64,000 nucleotides of DNA from Actinotalea sp. JY-7876 (GTDB lineage Bacteria > Actinomycetota > Actinomycetes > Actinomycetales > Cellulomonadaceae). Made by a program: the position numbers and the translations under genes. Location: assembly GCF_014042015.1 (NCBI RefSeq), contig NZ_CP059493.1, forward strand, positions 3,100,001 to 3,164,000, given 5' to 3'. The notes below the pieces were generated by a model that saw nothing but the letters and a program-made list of their open reading frames with translations, searched no databases and was not told where the DNA came from. Positions 32,280-40,607 of this stretch are shown here, in pieces (the first letter of the stretch is position 1; each line of letters begins with the position of its first letter).

Positions 32280-33443
32280 ATGGCCAGCCCGGTCCTGCGC
32301 ATCGCGATGAACGGCGTCACCGGTCGGATGGGGTACCGCCAGCACCTCGTGCGCTCGATCCTGCCCATCCGCGACGCGGGCGGCGTCGAGCTCGCCGACG
32401 GCACGCGCGTGCAGGTCGAGCCGATCCTCGTCGGCCGCAACGAGGCGAAGATCCGCGAGATCGCCGAGCAGCACGGCATCGAGCACTGGACGACCGACGC
32501 GGAGGCCGCGATCGCCGACCCCGGCATCGACATCTACTTCGACGCGCAGGTCACCTCCCGCCGCGCCGCCGCCCTGACCGCGGCGATGAAGGCCGGCAAG
32601 CACATCTACACCGAGAAGCCGACGGCGGAGACGCTCCAGGAGGCCGTCGAGCTCGCCCGGACGGCGCGCGAGGCGGGCATCACGGCCGGCGTCGTGCACG
32701 ACAAGCTCTACCTGCCGGGCCTCGTGAAGCTGCGCCGCCTCGTCGACGAGGGCTTCTTCGGCCGCATCCTGTCGCTGCGCGGCGAGTTCGGGTACTGGGT
32801 CTTCGAGGGCGACGTCCAGCCGGCCCAGCGCCCGTCGTGGAACTACCGGGCCGAGGACGGCGGCGGCATGACCGTCGACATGTTCTGCCACTGGAACTAC
32901 GTCCTCGAGGGCATCCTCGGCGACGTCAAGGCCGTCACGGCACGCACCGCCACGCACATCCCGACGCGCTGGGACGAGCAGGGCCGCGAGTACGCCGCCA
33001 CCGCCGACGACGCCGCCTACGGCATCTTCGAGGTCGAGACGCCCGCCGGTGACCCCGTGGTCGCCCAGATCAACTCCTCGTGGGCCGTGCGCGTCTACCG
33101 CGACGAGCTGGTCGAGTTCCAGGTCGACGGCACGCACGGCTCGGCGGTCGCCGGGCTGCGCAAGTGCGTCGCCCAGCAGCGCGCCCACACGCCCAAGCCC
33201 GTGTGGAACCCGGACCTGCCCGTCACCGAGCCCTTCCGCGACCAGTGGCTCGAGGTCCCCGCCAACGGCGACCTCGACAACGGCTTCAAGCTCCAGTGGG
33301 AGGAGTTCCTGCGCGACGTCGTCGCCGGGCGCGAGCACCGCTACGGCCTGCTGTCCGCGGCACGCGGCGTGCAGCTCGCGGAGCTCGGCCTGCGCTCCTC
33401 GGCCGAGGGTCGCCGCCTCGAGATCCCGGCGATCGAGCTGTGA
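32280..33443 (+). CDS. Gfo/Idh/MocA-family oxidoreductase
   Basis: 387 residues from ATG 32280 with GGAGG upstream. The N-terminus (IAMNGVTGRMGYRQHLVRSI) is a dinucleotide-binding variant, followed by GKHIYTEKPTAETLQEAVEL with the E-K-P motif. HDKLYLPGLVKLRRLVDEGF and GGGMTVDMFCHWNYVLEGIL form the substrate domain. It is probably a cytosolic NAD(P)-dependent sugar or sugar-acid dehydrogenase. It is coupled by a 4-base overlap to a TIM-barrel isomerase, a pairing seen in pathways that oxidise and rearrange unusual sugars. The operon promoter has a LacI-type operator. Confidence 0.88.
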   Translation: MASPVLRIAMNGVTGRMGYRQHLVRSILPIRDAGGVELADGTRVQVEPILVGRNEAKIREIAEQHGIEHWTTDAEAAIADPGIDIYFDAQVTSRRAAALTAAMKAGKHIYTEKPTAETLQEAVELARTAREAGITAGVVHDKLYLPGLVKLRRLVDEGFFGRILSLRGEFGYWVFEGDVQPAQRPSWNYRAEDGGGMTVDMFCHWNYVLEGILGDVKAVTARTATHIPTRWDEQGREYAATADDAAYGIFEVETPAGDPVVAQINSSWAVRVYRDELVEFQVDGTHGSAVAGLRKCVAQQRAHTPKPVWNPDLPVTEPFRDQWLEVPANGDLDNGFKLQWEEFLRDVVAGREHRYGLLSAARGVQLAELGLRSSAEGRRLEIPAIEL

Positions 33444-34357
33444 CCAGCCCGGCGCACGCGGCCGACGGCGACCTCGCCCGCCTCTCGCTCAACACGGCCA
33501 CGACCAAGGCGCTCACGCTCGCCGAGGCCGTCGACGCCGCGGTCCGCGCGGGCCTGCCCGCGGTGGGCCTGTGGCGCGACCGCGTGCAGGAGGCCGGTCT
33601 GGAGCGGGCCGCGCGCCTGGTGGCCGACGCCGGCCTGCGCGTCTCGTCGCTGTGCCGGGGCGGGTTCCTCACCGCGGCCGACGACGCCGGCATCGCGGCC
33701 GCGCTCGAGGACAACCGCCGCGCCGTCGTGGAGGCGGCGACCCTGGGCACGCGCGAGCTGGTCTTCGTCGTCGGCGGTCTCCCGGCGTCCCCGGGTGCCG
33801 GGCTGCCCGCCTCGCCCCACCCGGGCGGCGCGGCCGCGGACCCGGCCCGCGACGTCGCCGCCACGCGCCGGCGCGTCGCCGACCGCATCGCCGACCTGGT
33901 CCCGTTCGCCCAGGAGCACGGCGTGCGCCTCGTGCTCGAGGCGCTGCACCCGATGTTCGCCGCGGACCGCGCGGTGATCTCGACCCTCGGCCAGGCGCTC
34001 GACCTGGCGGAGCCCTTCCCCGCCGAGACGGTCGGCGTCGTCGTGGACACCTACCACGTGTGGTGGGACCCGGACCTCGAGCGCCAGATCGCCCGCGCCG
34101 GCGCGGAGGGCCGCATCGCCGGCTACCAGGTGTGCGACTTCCTGCTCCCCCTCGCCGACGACGCCCTGCTCTCGCGCGGGTACATGGGCGACGGCTTCGT
34201 CGACTTCGCCACGATCACGCGCTGGGTCGGGCAGGCCGGGTACACCGGCGACGTCGAGGTCGAGATCTTCAACCAGGCGATCTGGGACCAGCCCGGGGAC
34301 GACGTCGTCGCGACGGTCGCCGAGCGGTACCGGCGCCACGTCCTGCCGTTCCTCTGA
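33440..34357 (+). CDS. Sugar phosphate isomerase/epimerase (xylose-isomerase-like TIM barrel)
   Basis: 305 residues from GTG 33440, which overlaps the upstream stop (GTGA). The barrel shows LSLNTATTKALTLAEAVDAA at the start, VRLVLEALHPM with the metal-binding glutamate, VGVVVDTYHVWWDPDL with the aspartate/histidine pair, and VEVEIFNQAIW with the final glutamate. This set of metal ligands is typical of the AP_endonuc_2/xylose-isomerase-like family that acts on keto-sugars. A low-complexity glycine/proline insert (GLPASPGAGLPASPHPGG) lies in one loop. Together with the preceding dehydrogenase it likely converts an oxidised sugar; the substrate is unknown. Confidence 0.87.
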   Translation: MTSPAHAADGDLARLSLNTATTKALTLAEAVDAAVRAGLPAVGLWRDRVQEAGLERAARLVADAGLRVSSLCRGGFLTAADDAGIAAALEDNRRAVVEAATLGTRELVFVVGGLPASPGAGLPASPHPGGAAADPARDVAATRRRVADRIADLVPFAQEHGVRLVLEALHPMFAADRAVISTLGQALDLAEPFPAETVGVVVDTYHVWWDPDLERQIARAGAEGRIAGYQVCDFLLPLADDALLSRGYMGDGFVDFATITRWVGQAGYTGDVEVEIFNQAIWDQPGDDVVATVAERYRRHVLPFL

Positions 34358-34450
34358 CAGCGCGCTGACCTGCGGCGTCACGCCGCATGCCGAGGGCACC
34401 CGTGTGTACGTCGAGCCGCAGACCTCGGCCGTGCGGCCGACCGGCGTCGC

Positions 34451-35212
34451 TCAGCCCGCGAGCGCCGCGCGCAGGAAGGCGATGTCCTCGGCCTGACGCT
34501 CCGCCGGCGTCTCGACGACGGCGTCGCAGCCGGCCTCCCGCACGACGTGCGCGATGAGCTCGGCGGGGATGGTCCCCGTCGCGAAGTTGGCGTGGCGGTC
34601 GCGGCTGGAGCCGAACTCGTCGCGCGAGCTGTTGGCGTGCACGAGGTCGATGCGCCCGGTGATGGCCTTGACCCGGTCGACGATGGTCTCGAGGTCTTCC
34701 CCGGCCGCCCACGCGTGGCAGGTGTCGAGGCAGAAGCCGACGTCGTACCCGCCGATCGCGTCCCACAACATGGCGATGCGGTCGAGCGTGCGCGCGCACG
34801 CGTTCTCGCCGCCGGCGGTGTTCTCCACCAGGACGAGCACCGGGAAGGTCGCCCGCTCGAAGGTCTTGCGCCAGTTGTCGACGCCGACGGCGATGTCGTC
34901 GCCGTCGCCCACGTGACCGCCGTGGACGATCAGGCCCTTGCCCCCGAGCGCGGCCGCCGCCGCGGCGTGCTCGGCGATCATCTTGCGGCTCGGGATCCGG
35001 ATCTTGTTGTTCGTCGACGCGACGTTGACCAGGTACGGCGCGTGCGCGTAGACGCCCAGGCCGGACCCGACGACGTCGGCCGCGTCCTCGCGCGGGACGG
35101 GCTTCTTCCACCCCTGCGGGTCCGCGAGGAAGAACTGGACCGCCTCCGCGCCCACCTCGGCCGCGGCCGCGACCGGGTCCCCGTCCCGCACGTGCGCTCC
35201 GATCAGTGCCAT
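34451..35212 (-). CDS. nfo: Deoxyribonuclease IV (AP endonuclease, Nfo type)
   Basis: 253 residues, a TIM-barrel enzyme with the endonuclease IV signatures: IGAHVRDG with the first zinc histidine, VYAHAPYLVNVAS, LIVHGGHVG, LVENTAGGE and VGFCLDTCHAWAAGEDL, then HANSSRDEFGSSRDRHANF with the DRH motif. It cuts DNA 5' of abasic sites in base-excision repair. It is slightly shorter than E. coli Nfo (about 285 residues). It is transcribed apart from the sugar genes around it and faces the sugar isomerase end to end. No SOS box is seen upstream. Confidence 0.92.
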   Translation of the reverse strand: MALIGAHVRDGDPVAAAAEVGAEAVQFFLADPQGWKKPVPREDAADVVGSGLGVYAHAPYLVNVASTNNKIRIPSRKMIAEHAAAAAALGGKGLIVHGGHVGDGDDIAVGVDNWRKTFERATFPVLVLVENTAGGENACARTLDRIAMLWDAIGGYDVGFCLDTCHAWAAGEDLETIVDRVKAITGRIDLVHANSSRDEFGSSRDRHANFATGTIPAELIAHVVREAGCDAVVETPAERQAEDIAFLRAALAG

Positions 35213-35304
35213 GCCGCCAGGCTAGACGAGCCCACCCGCCGCCCCCACCCCCGGGTGGTCGAGGCCTCGGGGACGACCGGCCGGACGGCAGGTCGGACGG
35301 GAGG

Positions 35305-36129
35305 TCAGACGGCGGCGGCCGCCGCGGCGCCGGCGCGGACGAGGTCCGGCAGGGCCGCGACCAGCGACTCCGGAGTCGGCACCGGCGCGTCCGGGTCGTC
35401 CTCGAGGTGGCCCAGCACGATGCCGGCCAGCGCGAGCACGGGGACCGACCAGTCGGCCGTGCGCGTCGAGCCGTAGGGAGCCAGCGCCCGGGTGTCGTGG
35501 ATGAGCGCCGGGTCGGCCAGCCCTGCGACGACGAACCCGTTGGTCGCCGCACTGATGGTGCGCGCGACGACGTCGTACCCCTCGTCACCCGCGAGCGGCG
35601 GCACCAGGCGACGGGCGAACAGGTGCGCGGCCCCCGCGATGATGGCCCGGCCCCGTGCCACGGCGCGGCGCTCGCTGCGCACGAGCGCCTCCGCAAGCGC
35701 CGTCCGCAGCTCCTCCGAGGGCACCCCGAGGAAGGCCGCCCGCAGCGCGAGGTACGTCTGGAACTGCGGGGACGCGAAGGTCGCGCCGACGTCGGCGGCG
35801 AAGGCCAGGCGCAGCAGCTCGACGAAGAGGTCGTGCCGGCCGGCCGCCGTCGTCAGGTCGGACCACCCCGGGCTCAGGAGCGGCGCCGCCTCGGCCTGCA
35901 CCTGTTCGCCGATGTGGGGCAGCTCGCTCCCGCGTGCGAGCTGGAGCAGGACGTCGTCGAGGAACGCCTCACGGCTCGGCCAGCGCCGGTAGGCCGACGT
36001 GCGCGAGACGTCCGCCGCGCGGATGACCTCCTCGAAGCGCAGCCCGTCGAGGCCGACGGTGATGCCCTGGTCGGCGAGCACGTCGAGTGCGGCGGCGAGC
36101 ACGCGCTGCTCGGTCTCGGCGTCGCTCAT
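35305..36129 (-). CDS. TetR-family transcriptional regulator
   Basis: 274 residues from ATG 36129. The N-terminal helix-turn-helix reads RVLAAALDVLADQGITVGLD then FEEVIRAADVSRTSAYRRWP, a TetR domain of the variant with R-R-W-P in the recognition region. The C-terminal ligand domain is longer than average. It is divergent from a small membrane protein and a deazaflavin-type reductase, with an imperfect palindrome in the 100-base gap, so it probably represses them. The ligand is unknown. Confidence 0.88.
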   Translation of the reverse strand: MSDAETEQRVLAAALDVLADQGITVGLDGLRFEEVIRAADVSRTSAYRRWPSREAFLDDVLLQLARGSELPHIGEQVQAEAAPLLSPGWSDLTTAAGRHDLFVELLRLAFAADVGATFASPQFQTYLALRAAFLGVPSEELRTALAEALVRSERRAVARGRAIIAGAAHLFARRLVPPLAGDEGYDVVARTISAATNGFVVAGLADPALIHDTRALAPYGSTRTADWSVPVLALAGIVLGHLEDDPDAPVPTPESLVAALPDLVRAGAAAAAAV

Positions 36130-36187
36130 GCGGGGTCGCCGAGCTCGGGTGGGACGTTGACGCGGTGCAGCCACGGTTCTACCTTTG

Positions 36188-36210
36188 GGACATGGGATAC
36201 CAAGTGTCAA
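36188..36210. promoter_or_regulatory. Candidate TetR operator in divergent promoter
   Basis: GACATGGGATACCAAGTGTC is an imperfect inverted repeat between the TetR gene and the membrane-protein gene. Read on the minus strand it contains TTGACA, a possible -35 box. Only 6 of 10 arm positions match, so this is tentative. Confidence 0.35.
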
Positions 36211-36229
36211 CGCAACGCGGGCGATCGTG

Positions 36230-36688
36230 ATGCCCGCCCACGTCGTCATCGGTCATGCGGCCGCCATCGTCGCACCTCTCGCCGCGCTGCTGGCGCTCGT
36301 CTACGCGCTGGTCCCGGCCGCCCGTCACCGCACCCGCATCGCGCTCGTCGTCGTCGCGGCCGTGGCGCTCGCCCTGTGCGCGTGGGCCGGCGACGCGGGC
36401 GGCGACCTGCTGGACCGGCTCACGGCGACCGCGCCGCAGCCGCTGCCGGCCGAGGTCCAGGAGCACGCCAAGGGCTCGGACGCCCTGACGGTCTCGGCGT
36501 TCCTCATGCTGACCGTCGCTGCCTGGAGCGTGTGGCGACCGCTCCGCCCCGGGCGACCCGGCGCCCGGTCGGCGCGCGTCGCGCGGGTGCTTCTCGTCCT
36601 GAGCGCCGCGGCAGTCCTCCTGACCACCGTCACGGTGCTCGTCGCCGCGATGGCCGCGGTGTGGGCGACGCAGCCCGGGTGGCAGTGA
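36230..36688 (+). CDS. Four-helix membrane protein (DUF2231-like)
   Basis: 152 residues from ATG 36230. Four hydrophobic segments are visible: VVIGHAAAIVAPLAALLALVY, IALVVVAAVALALCAWAG, ALTVSAFLMLTVAAWSVW and VARVLLVLSAAAVLLTTVTV. A histidine in helix 1 (VVIGHAAAI) and one in the loop (EVQEHAKGSD) resemble the spacing in DUF2231 proteins, which may bind haem or other cofactors; this resemblance is my impression, not a firm match. The stop overlaps the next gene's start by one base, so the two are co-translated and probably both controlled by the divergent TetR. Confidence 0.7.
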   Translation: MPAHVVIGHAAAIVAPLAALLALVYALVPAARHRTRIALVVVAAVALALCAWAGDAGGDLLDRLTATAPQPLPAEVQEHAKGSDALTVSAFLMLTVAAWSVWRPLRPGRPGARSARVARVLLVLSAAAVLLTTVTVLVAAMAAVWATQPGWQ

Positions 36689-37176
36689 TGCGCGGCATCC
36701 TGCCGGGGGACGTGACCCGGTGGATGTACCGGAGCGGGCGGCCGAACTGGCTCGCGCGGCCCATGAACACGCTGGCCGCGTGGCAGTACCGGCACGGCGT
36801 CCTCACGTTCGGCGGCCGCGGCGTCACCCTCGACGTCCGCGGGCGCACGTCGGGACGCGTCGTGTCGCTGCCGCTGGTGCTCGTCCGGCACGAGGGCGAG
36901 CGGTACCTCGTCTCGATGCTCGGACCCGACGTCCAGTGGCTGCGCAACGTGCGCGCCGACGGCGGCCGGGCCGTCCTGCACGCGCCGCGTCCCGAGCCCG
37001 TGCTGCTCACCGAGGTCCCGGCCGAGGACCGTGCCCCGATCCTGCGTCGCTACGTCGAGCTGGCTCCCGGCGGCCGCCCGCACATCCCCGTGCCGGTGGG
37101 CGCCCCGGTCGAGCACTTCGCCGCCGTCGCCGAGCGCCACCCCGTCCTGCGCGTCGACCGCCGACAGGCACCCTGA
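36688..37176 (+). CDS. Nitroreductase/deazaflavin-dependent oxidoreductase (Ddn-like split beta-barrel)
   Basis: 162 residues starting at ATG 36688, overlapping the previous stop (TGATG). Motifs LDVRGRTSGRVVSLPLVLV, GERYLVSMLGPDVQWLRNVRADGG and ILRRYVEL are typical of the actinobacterial F420-dependent Ddn/nitroreductase family. The proteins bind F420 or flavin in the cytosol or at the membrane and reduce quinones or xenobiotics. Co-translation with a membrane protein and control by TetR are consistent with a redox or detoxification role. The substrate is unknown. Confidence 0.88.
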   Translation: MRGILPGDVTRWMYRSGRPNWLARPMNTLAAWQYRHGVLTFGGRGVTLDVRGRTSGRVVSLPLVLVRHEGERYLVSMLGPDVQWLRNVRADGGRAVLHAPRPEPVLLTEVPAEDRAPILRRYVELAPGGRPHIPVPVGAPVEHFAAVAERHPVLRVDRRQAP

Positions 37177-37200
37177 CCTTGCCGACATCCGGCGCGAGGT

Positions 37201-37234
37201 GGCCGCTCGGGGTGCCCGCAGCACCCGAGCGGCC
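37201..37234. terminator. Bidirectional terminator hairpin
   Basis: GGCCGCTCGGGGTGC and GCACCCGAGCGGCC pair over 14 positions with one bulged G and a 5-base loop, 24 bases after the reductase stop and 60 bases past the convergent GDSL gene's stop. It probably serves both strands. Confidence 0.7.
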
Positions 37235-37294
37235 GTGACCCGTCGCCGCTGCGCCTCGCAATGCGCGGAGCGTGGTGCTCGTGGGGCGGTCGGG

Positions 37295-38476
37295 TCAGAG
37301 GAGGCCGGGCGCCAGGGTGGGGAGGAGGCCGGCGAAGCGCTCGCCGATGTGGCGCTGGCCTGCGGCGTCGGGGTGCAGGCGGTCCGGCAGCGGCATCGCG
37401 TCGCTCTCGGCCGGGCCGAACAGCTCACGCCCGTCGAGATACGTCAGGTTCGGGTCCTCGGCGGCGCGCCGCCGCACCACCGCCGCGAGCACCTCACGGA
37501 TCACGCGCAGGCTCAGCTTGCCCTCGGTGAGCTCCTCGGGCCGGCCCGTCGTGCGGAACACCGGCGCGCTCGCGGGCGAGGCCGGGTCGATCGACGTCGG
37601 GCCCGGGCGGTCCTCGACGATCGGGCACAGGATCGGCGAGATGACGACCACCGGCGTCGTCGGGTGCCCCTCGCGGATCGTGTCCAGGAACCCCTCGACG
37701 GCCGGGACGAAGGCGCGGCGGCGCATCACGTCGTGGTTGACCACGTTGATGCCCAGCTTGAGCGTGATCAGGTCGGCGGGCTGGTCCCGGATCGCACGCG
37801 CGACGAACGGGTCGAGCACCGCGTTGCCGGAGAACCCGAGGTTGACCAGGTCCAGGCCGAGCGCGCGTGCGGCGACGGCGACCCAGGTGCCCGTCGGGCG
37901 GTCCGCCGACGCGCCGTGGCTGATCGAGCTGCCGTGGTGGACCCAGCGGGGACCGGGCGCCGGGCGGGGCGGCGCGACGTCGCCGTCGGCCCGGAGCGCG
38001 ACGAGCGTCACCACCTCCCCGAACGCGGGCCACACCTCGACCTCCGAGGCGCCGGGCGGGAGCTCGAACGCGAGCGTCACGACGGGCGCCGGGGTCCACG
38101 TCGCCCGGCGCGTGGCGTAGTCCATCTCGACCAGCCCGTGGCCCCCGCCCGGCACCACCGTGGCGACGACGTCGCCGTCGGCCACGGCCTCCCACGGCTG
38201 CGCCGGCGGGACCACGCCGGGCTCGCCGGACGGGCGGTTGACCGAGAGCGTGCGCCGCAGCCGGACGTCGAGCTCGAGCCGTCGCGCCGTGGTGCGCAGC
38301 GCCAGGCGCGCGCCCGACGGCTGCTCCTGGGTCATGCGCAGGAAGTCGTCCGGGAGCTGGGCCCGCGCGGCGGCGGGCAGGCGGTGCAGCCGCAGCCCCT
38401 CGGCCGTCGGCTCCACCTCCGCGACGCCCCGGATCTCGACCGGTCCGCCGACGAGCGGCACGTCGCGCAGTCCCAT
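37295..38476 (-). CDS. SGNH/GDSL-type hydrolase (carbohydrate esterase-like)
   Basis: 393 residues. An N-terminal beta-sandwich region of about 165 residues is followed by an SGNH hydrolase domain. Block I is HHGSSISHGASADRPTGTW with the catalytic serine, block II the LVNLGFSGNAVLDP glycine/asparagine, block III ITLKLGINVVNHD, and block V DRLHPDAAGQRHIG with the Asp-x-x-His pair. No signal peptide is present, so it is cytosolic. Likely it removes acetyl or other ester groups from imported sugars. It is the last gene of an SDR/FAD-oxidoreductase/esterase operon, 13 bases after the FAD gene. Confidence 0.87.
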   Translation of the reverse strand: MGLRDVPLVGGPVEIRGVAEVEPTAEGLRLHRLPAAARAQLPDDFLRMTQEQPSGARLALRTTARRLELDVRLRRTLSVNRPSGEPGVVPPAQPWEAVADGDVVATVVPGGGHGLVEMDYATRRATWTPAPVVTLAFELPPGASEVEVWPAFGEVVTLVALRADGDVAPPRPAPGPRWVHHGSSISHGASADRPTGTWVAVAARALGLDLVNLGFSGNAVLDPFVARAIRDQPADLITLKLGINVVNHDVMRRRAFVPAVEGFLDTIREGHPTTPVVVISPILCPIVEDRPGPTSIDPASPASAPVFRTTGRPEELTEGKLSLRVIREVLAAVVRRRAAEDPNLTYLDGRELFGPAESDAMPLPDRLHPDAAGQRHIGERFAGLLPTLAPGLL

Positions 38477-38489
38477 GGTCAGGAGTAGA

Positions 38490-40583
38490 TCAGTGGACGT
38501 TGCCGTGCTCGCGGAACTCGCGCCAGACGTTCTCGAAGAAGTCGTCGTCCTCGGGCACGGGCCGGCGCGGGCGCCACCGCAGCGTCGTCGTGCCCTCCTC
38601 GCCCGCGCCGCCGTCGGGCGACCACGCCGCCTCCTGCACCTCGCCGTCGAGCACACCGCCGTCGAGCCGGAACCGGAAGATCTCCGGCAGGTCGAGCTCG
38701 GCGTCGGCGTCGGGCCCGTGGCCGCGCCGCGGCAGGGACCCCTCGGGGTCGGTGTAGAGGACCGACCCGCGCGAGCGCCCGCCGTGCTCGACGTAGTCGA
38801 CCATCGCGTGCAGGTAGACGTAGGCCGTCGTGAGGATGTCGCGGACCAGGAAGGTGCGGTTGACCGCGCGGCGCGAGCCGCCGTCCGCGACGACGACGTC
38901 GGAGTACGCCGCGAGCCACGCCGTGACCTGCGCGAGCGCCTCGCGGACCGAGTCCGGCGAGCGCACCGGCCCGGCCTTCGCGCTCATGAGCACGCCGACG
39001 TCGCGCAGCAGGTCACCCGTGTTGTCCGGCGCGCCCGACGCCGCCCGCGCCGTGGCCCGCGCGACCAGGTCGTGCGCGCCCGCGACGGCGGCCGCGGCGG
39101 CGGCGTCGAAGGCCTCGCCCGGCGGGACCGTCGAGGGGCCGCGGTGCGCGGCGATGAACTGCGCCGCCCGCGTCGCACCCACCTGGCCGCTGTTGAGCGC
39201 GGCGCCGCCCGGCCGGTAGACGCCGTGCGCGCCGCCCGCCTCGCCGACGGGGAAGAACCCCGTGACGTTCGACTGCCACCACGCGTCGACGAGCAGCCCG
39301 CCGTTGTTGTGCTGCGCGCACACGTCGACCTCGAGCATCTCCTGCTCCAGGTCCACGTACGGGTTCTTGCCCAGGTAGAACTGGTACGCGGGCTCGTTCA
39401 TGCGCCGCAGCCGCTCGATCGGCGTCCCGAACAGGACGCCCGCGCGCTCCAGGTAGGCGTAGGCCTCGGGCGACAGGGCGCTGGGGTCGAACTCGTCGCG
39501 GACCGGGTTGCGCCGGAAGTCGAGGAACACGCGCCGCCCGCGCAGCACCGTCTCGCGGTAGACGAGCAGGTCGATCAGCGAGGACCCGTCGACCGCCTTG
39601 CGGATGTCGAACGGCCACTGGTAGCCCTTGAGGAAGACCAGCGACATGAGGCGGCCGTAGTCGGGGATCGCCTCGGTGAGGAACTCGCGCTCGTCGCCGC
39701 CGTCGGCGTCCGTCGAGACGAAGCGCGGCACCACCTGCATGTACGTGCCGGACACGTTCCAGCGCGGCTTGGTCGAGGCGAGCCCGAACTGCCACTCGGT
39801 GAGGTTCTTGCCGTGCACGCCCGCGCGGTACGCCGCCCCGGACGCGCCCCACTGTCCGTTGGGGAAGACGCGCGTCGCGTACATGCCCGCGGGGCCGCCC
39901 GTGGCGTAGACGAGGTTGGCGCAGCGGAACAGCAGGAAGGGCGAGGCCGTCGGGTCGTCCGGGTCGACGTGCACGTCCGTGCGCAGCACGAGCAGGCCGG
40001 CGACCTCGCGCCCGCCGTCCGCGCCGGGGCGCGTGAGCACCTCGACCACGCGGCACTCGTCGAAGATGCGCGTCCCGTTGCGGTGCACCTTCTTCTCGAG
40101 CTGCTCGACCATCGAGCGGGACGTGTACGGGCCGACCGACGTCGCACGCCGGCGCGGGTCGTGGTCGGTCTTGTAGCCGATGAACTCGCCGTACCGGTTC
40201 TGCGGGAAGGGGACACCGAGGTCGCACAACCGCAGGAACCCGCGGGCCGACAGCGCGGCCTCCGCGAGCGCGTTGTCGCCGTCCATCGCGCCGCCCGCGT
40301 AGAGCGTCTGCGCCATCTCCCGCACGGAGTCGCCGTCGCCGCCCGAGAGCGTGAGCTTGTAGTAGGTCTGCTTGTCCGAGCCCGCGTTGCGGCTCGAGCC
40401 CGCGTTGACCTTGTCCGCGACCATGACGACGTCGTCGTGCCCCAGCTCCCAGAGGCGGTCGGCCGCGCAGAACCCGGCGGAACCCGTCCCCACGACGACG
40501 GTCGTGGCGGTGACGACGGGGACGTCGCGTCCGGCGATCCGCAGCGTCTCGGGCTCGTGGGTGGGCGCAGGCTCGTGCGTCAT
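38490..40583 (-). CDS. FAD-dependent oxidoreductase (fumarate reductase/FAD_binding_2-like flavoprotein)
   Basis: 697 residues. The N-terminal dinucleotide motif (TTVVVGTGSAGFCAADRLW) is followed by NAGSSRNAGSDKQTYYKL, where the succinate dehydrogenase/fumarate reductase family has its FAD-linked segment. YATGGPAGMYA, then PVGEAGGAHGVYRPGGAALN and the following SGQVGATRAAQFI match the second FAD-binding part of this family. No Tat or lipoprotein signal is visible, so it is cytosolic. The natural substrate is unknown; a sugar or sugar-acid oxidation or reduction is likely from the operon (SDR before, esterase after) and the LacI-type operator upstream. Confidence 0.85.
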   Translation of the reverse strand: MTHEPAPTHEPETLRIAGRDVPVVTATTVVVGTGSAGFCAADRLWELGHDDVVMVADKVNAGSSRNAGSDKQTYYKLTLSGGDGDSVREMAQTLYAGGAMDGDNALAEAALSARGFLRLCDLGVPFPQNRYGEFIGYKTDHDPRRRATSVGPYTSRSMVEQLEKKVHRNGTRIFDECRVVEVLTRPGADGGREVAGLLVLRTDVHVDPDDPTASPFLLFRCANLVYATGGPAGMYATRVFPNGQWGASGAAYRAGVHGKNLTEWQFGLASTKPRWNVSGTYMQVVPRFVSTDADGGDEREFLTEAIPDYGRLMSLVFLKGYQWPFDIRKAVDGSSLIDLLVYRETVLRGRRVFLDFRRNPVRDEFDPSALSPEAYAYLERAGVLFGTPIERLRRMNEPAYQFYLGKNPYVDLEQEMLEVDVCAQHNNGGLLVDAWWQSNVTGFFPVGEAGGAHGVYRPGGAALNSGQVGATRAAQFIAAHRGPSTVPPGEAFDAAAAAAVAGAHDLVARATARAASGAPDNTGDLLRDVGVLMSAKAGPVRSPDSVREALAQVTAWLAAYSDVVVADGGSRRAVNRTFLVRDILTTAYVYLHAMVDYVEHGGRSRGSVLYTDPEGSLPRRGHGPDADAELDLPEIFRFRLDGGVLDGEVQEAAWSPDGGAGEEGTTTLRWRPRRPVPEDDDFFENVWREFREHGNVH

Positions 40584-40607
40584 GTCGACCTCCAGGTCGC
40601 AGGTCGG

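Noticed and set aside
34371-34387. Hairpin TGCGGC/GCCGCA after the sugar isomerase as a terminator
   Set aside because: The stem is only 6 bp with a 5-base loop, common by chance at this GC content.
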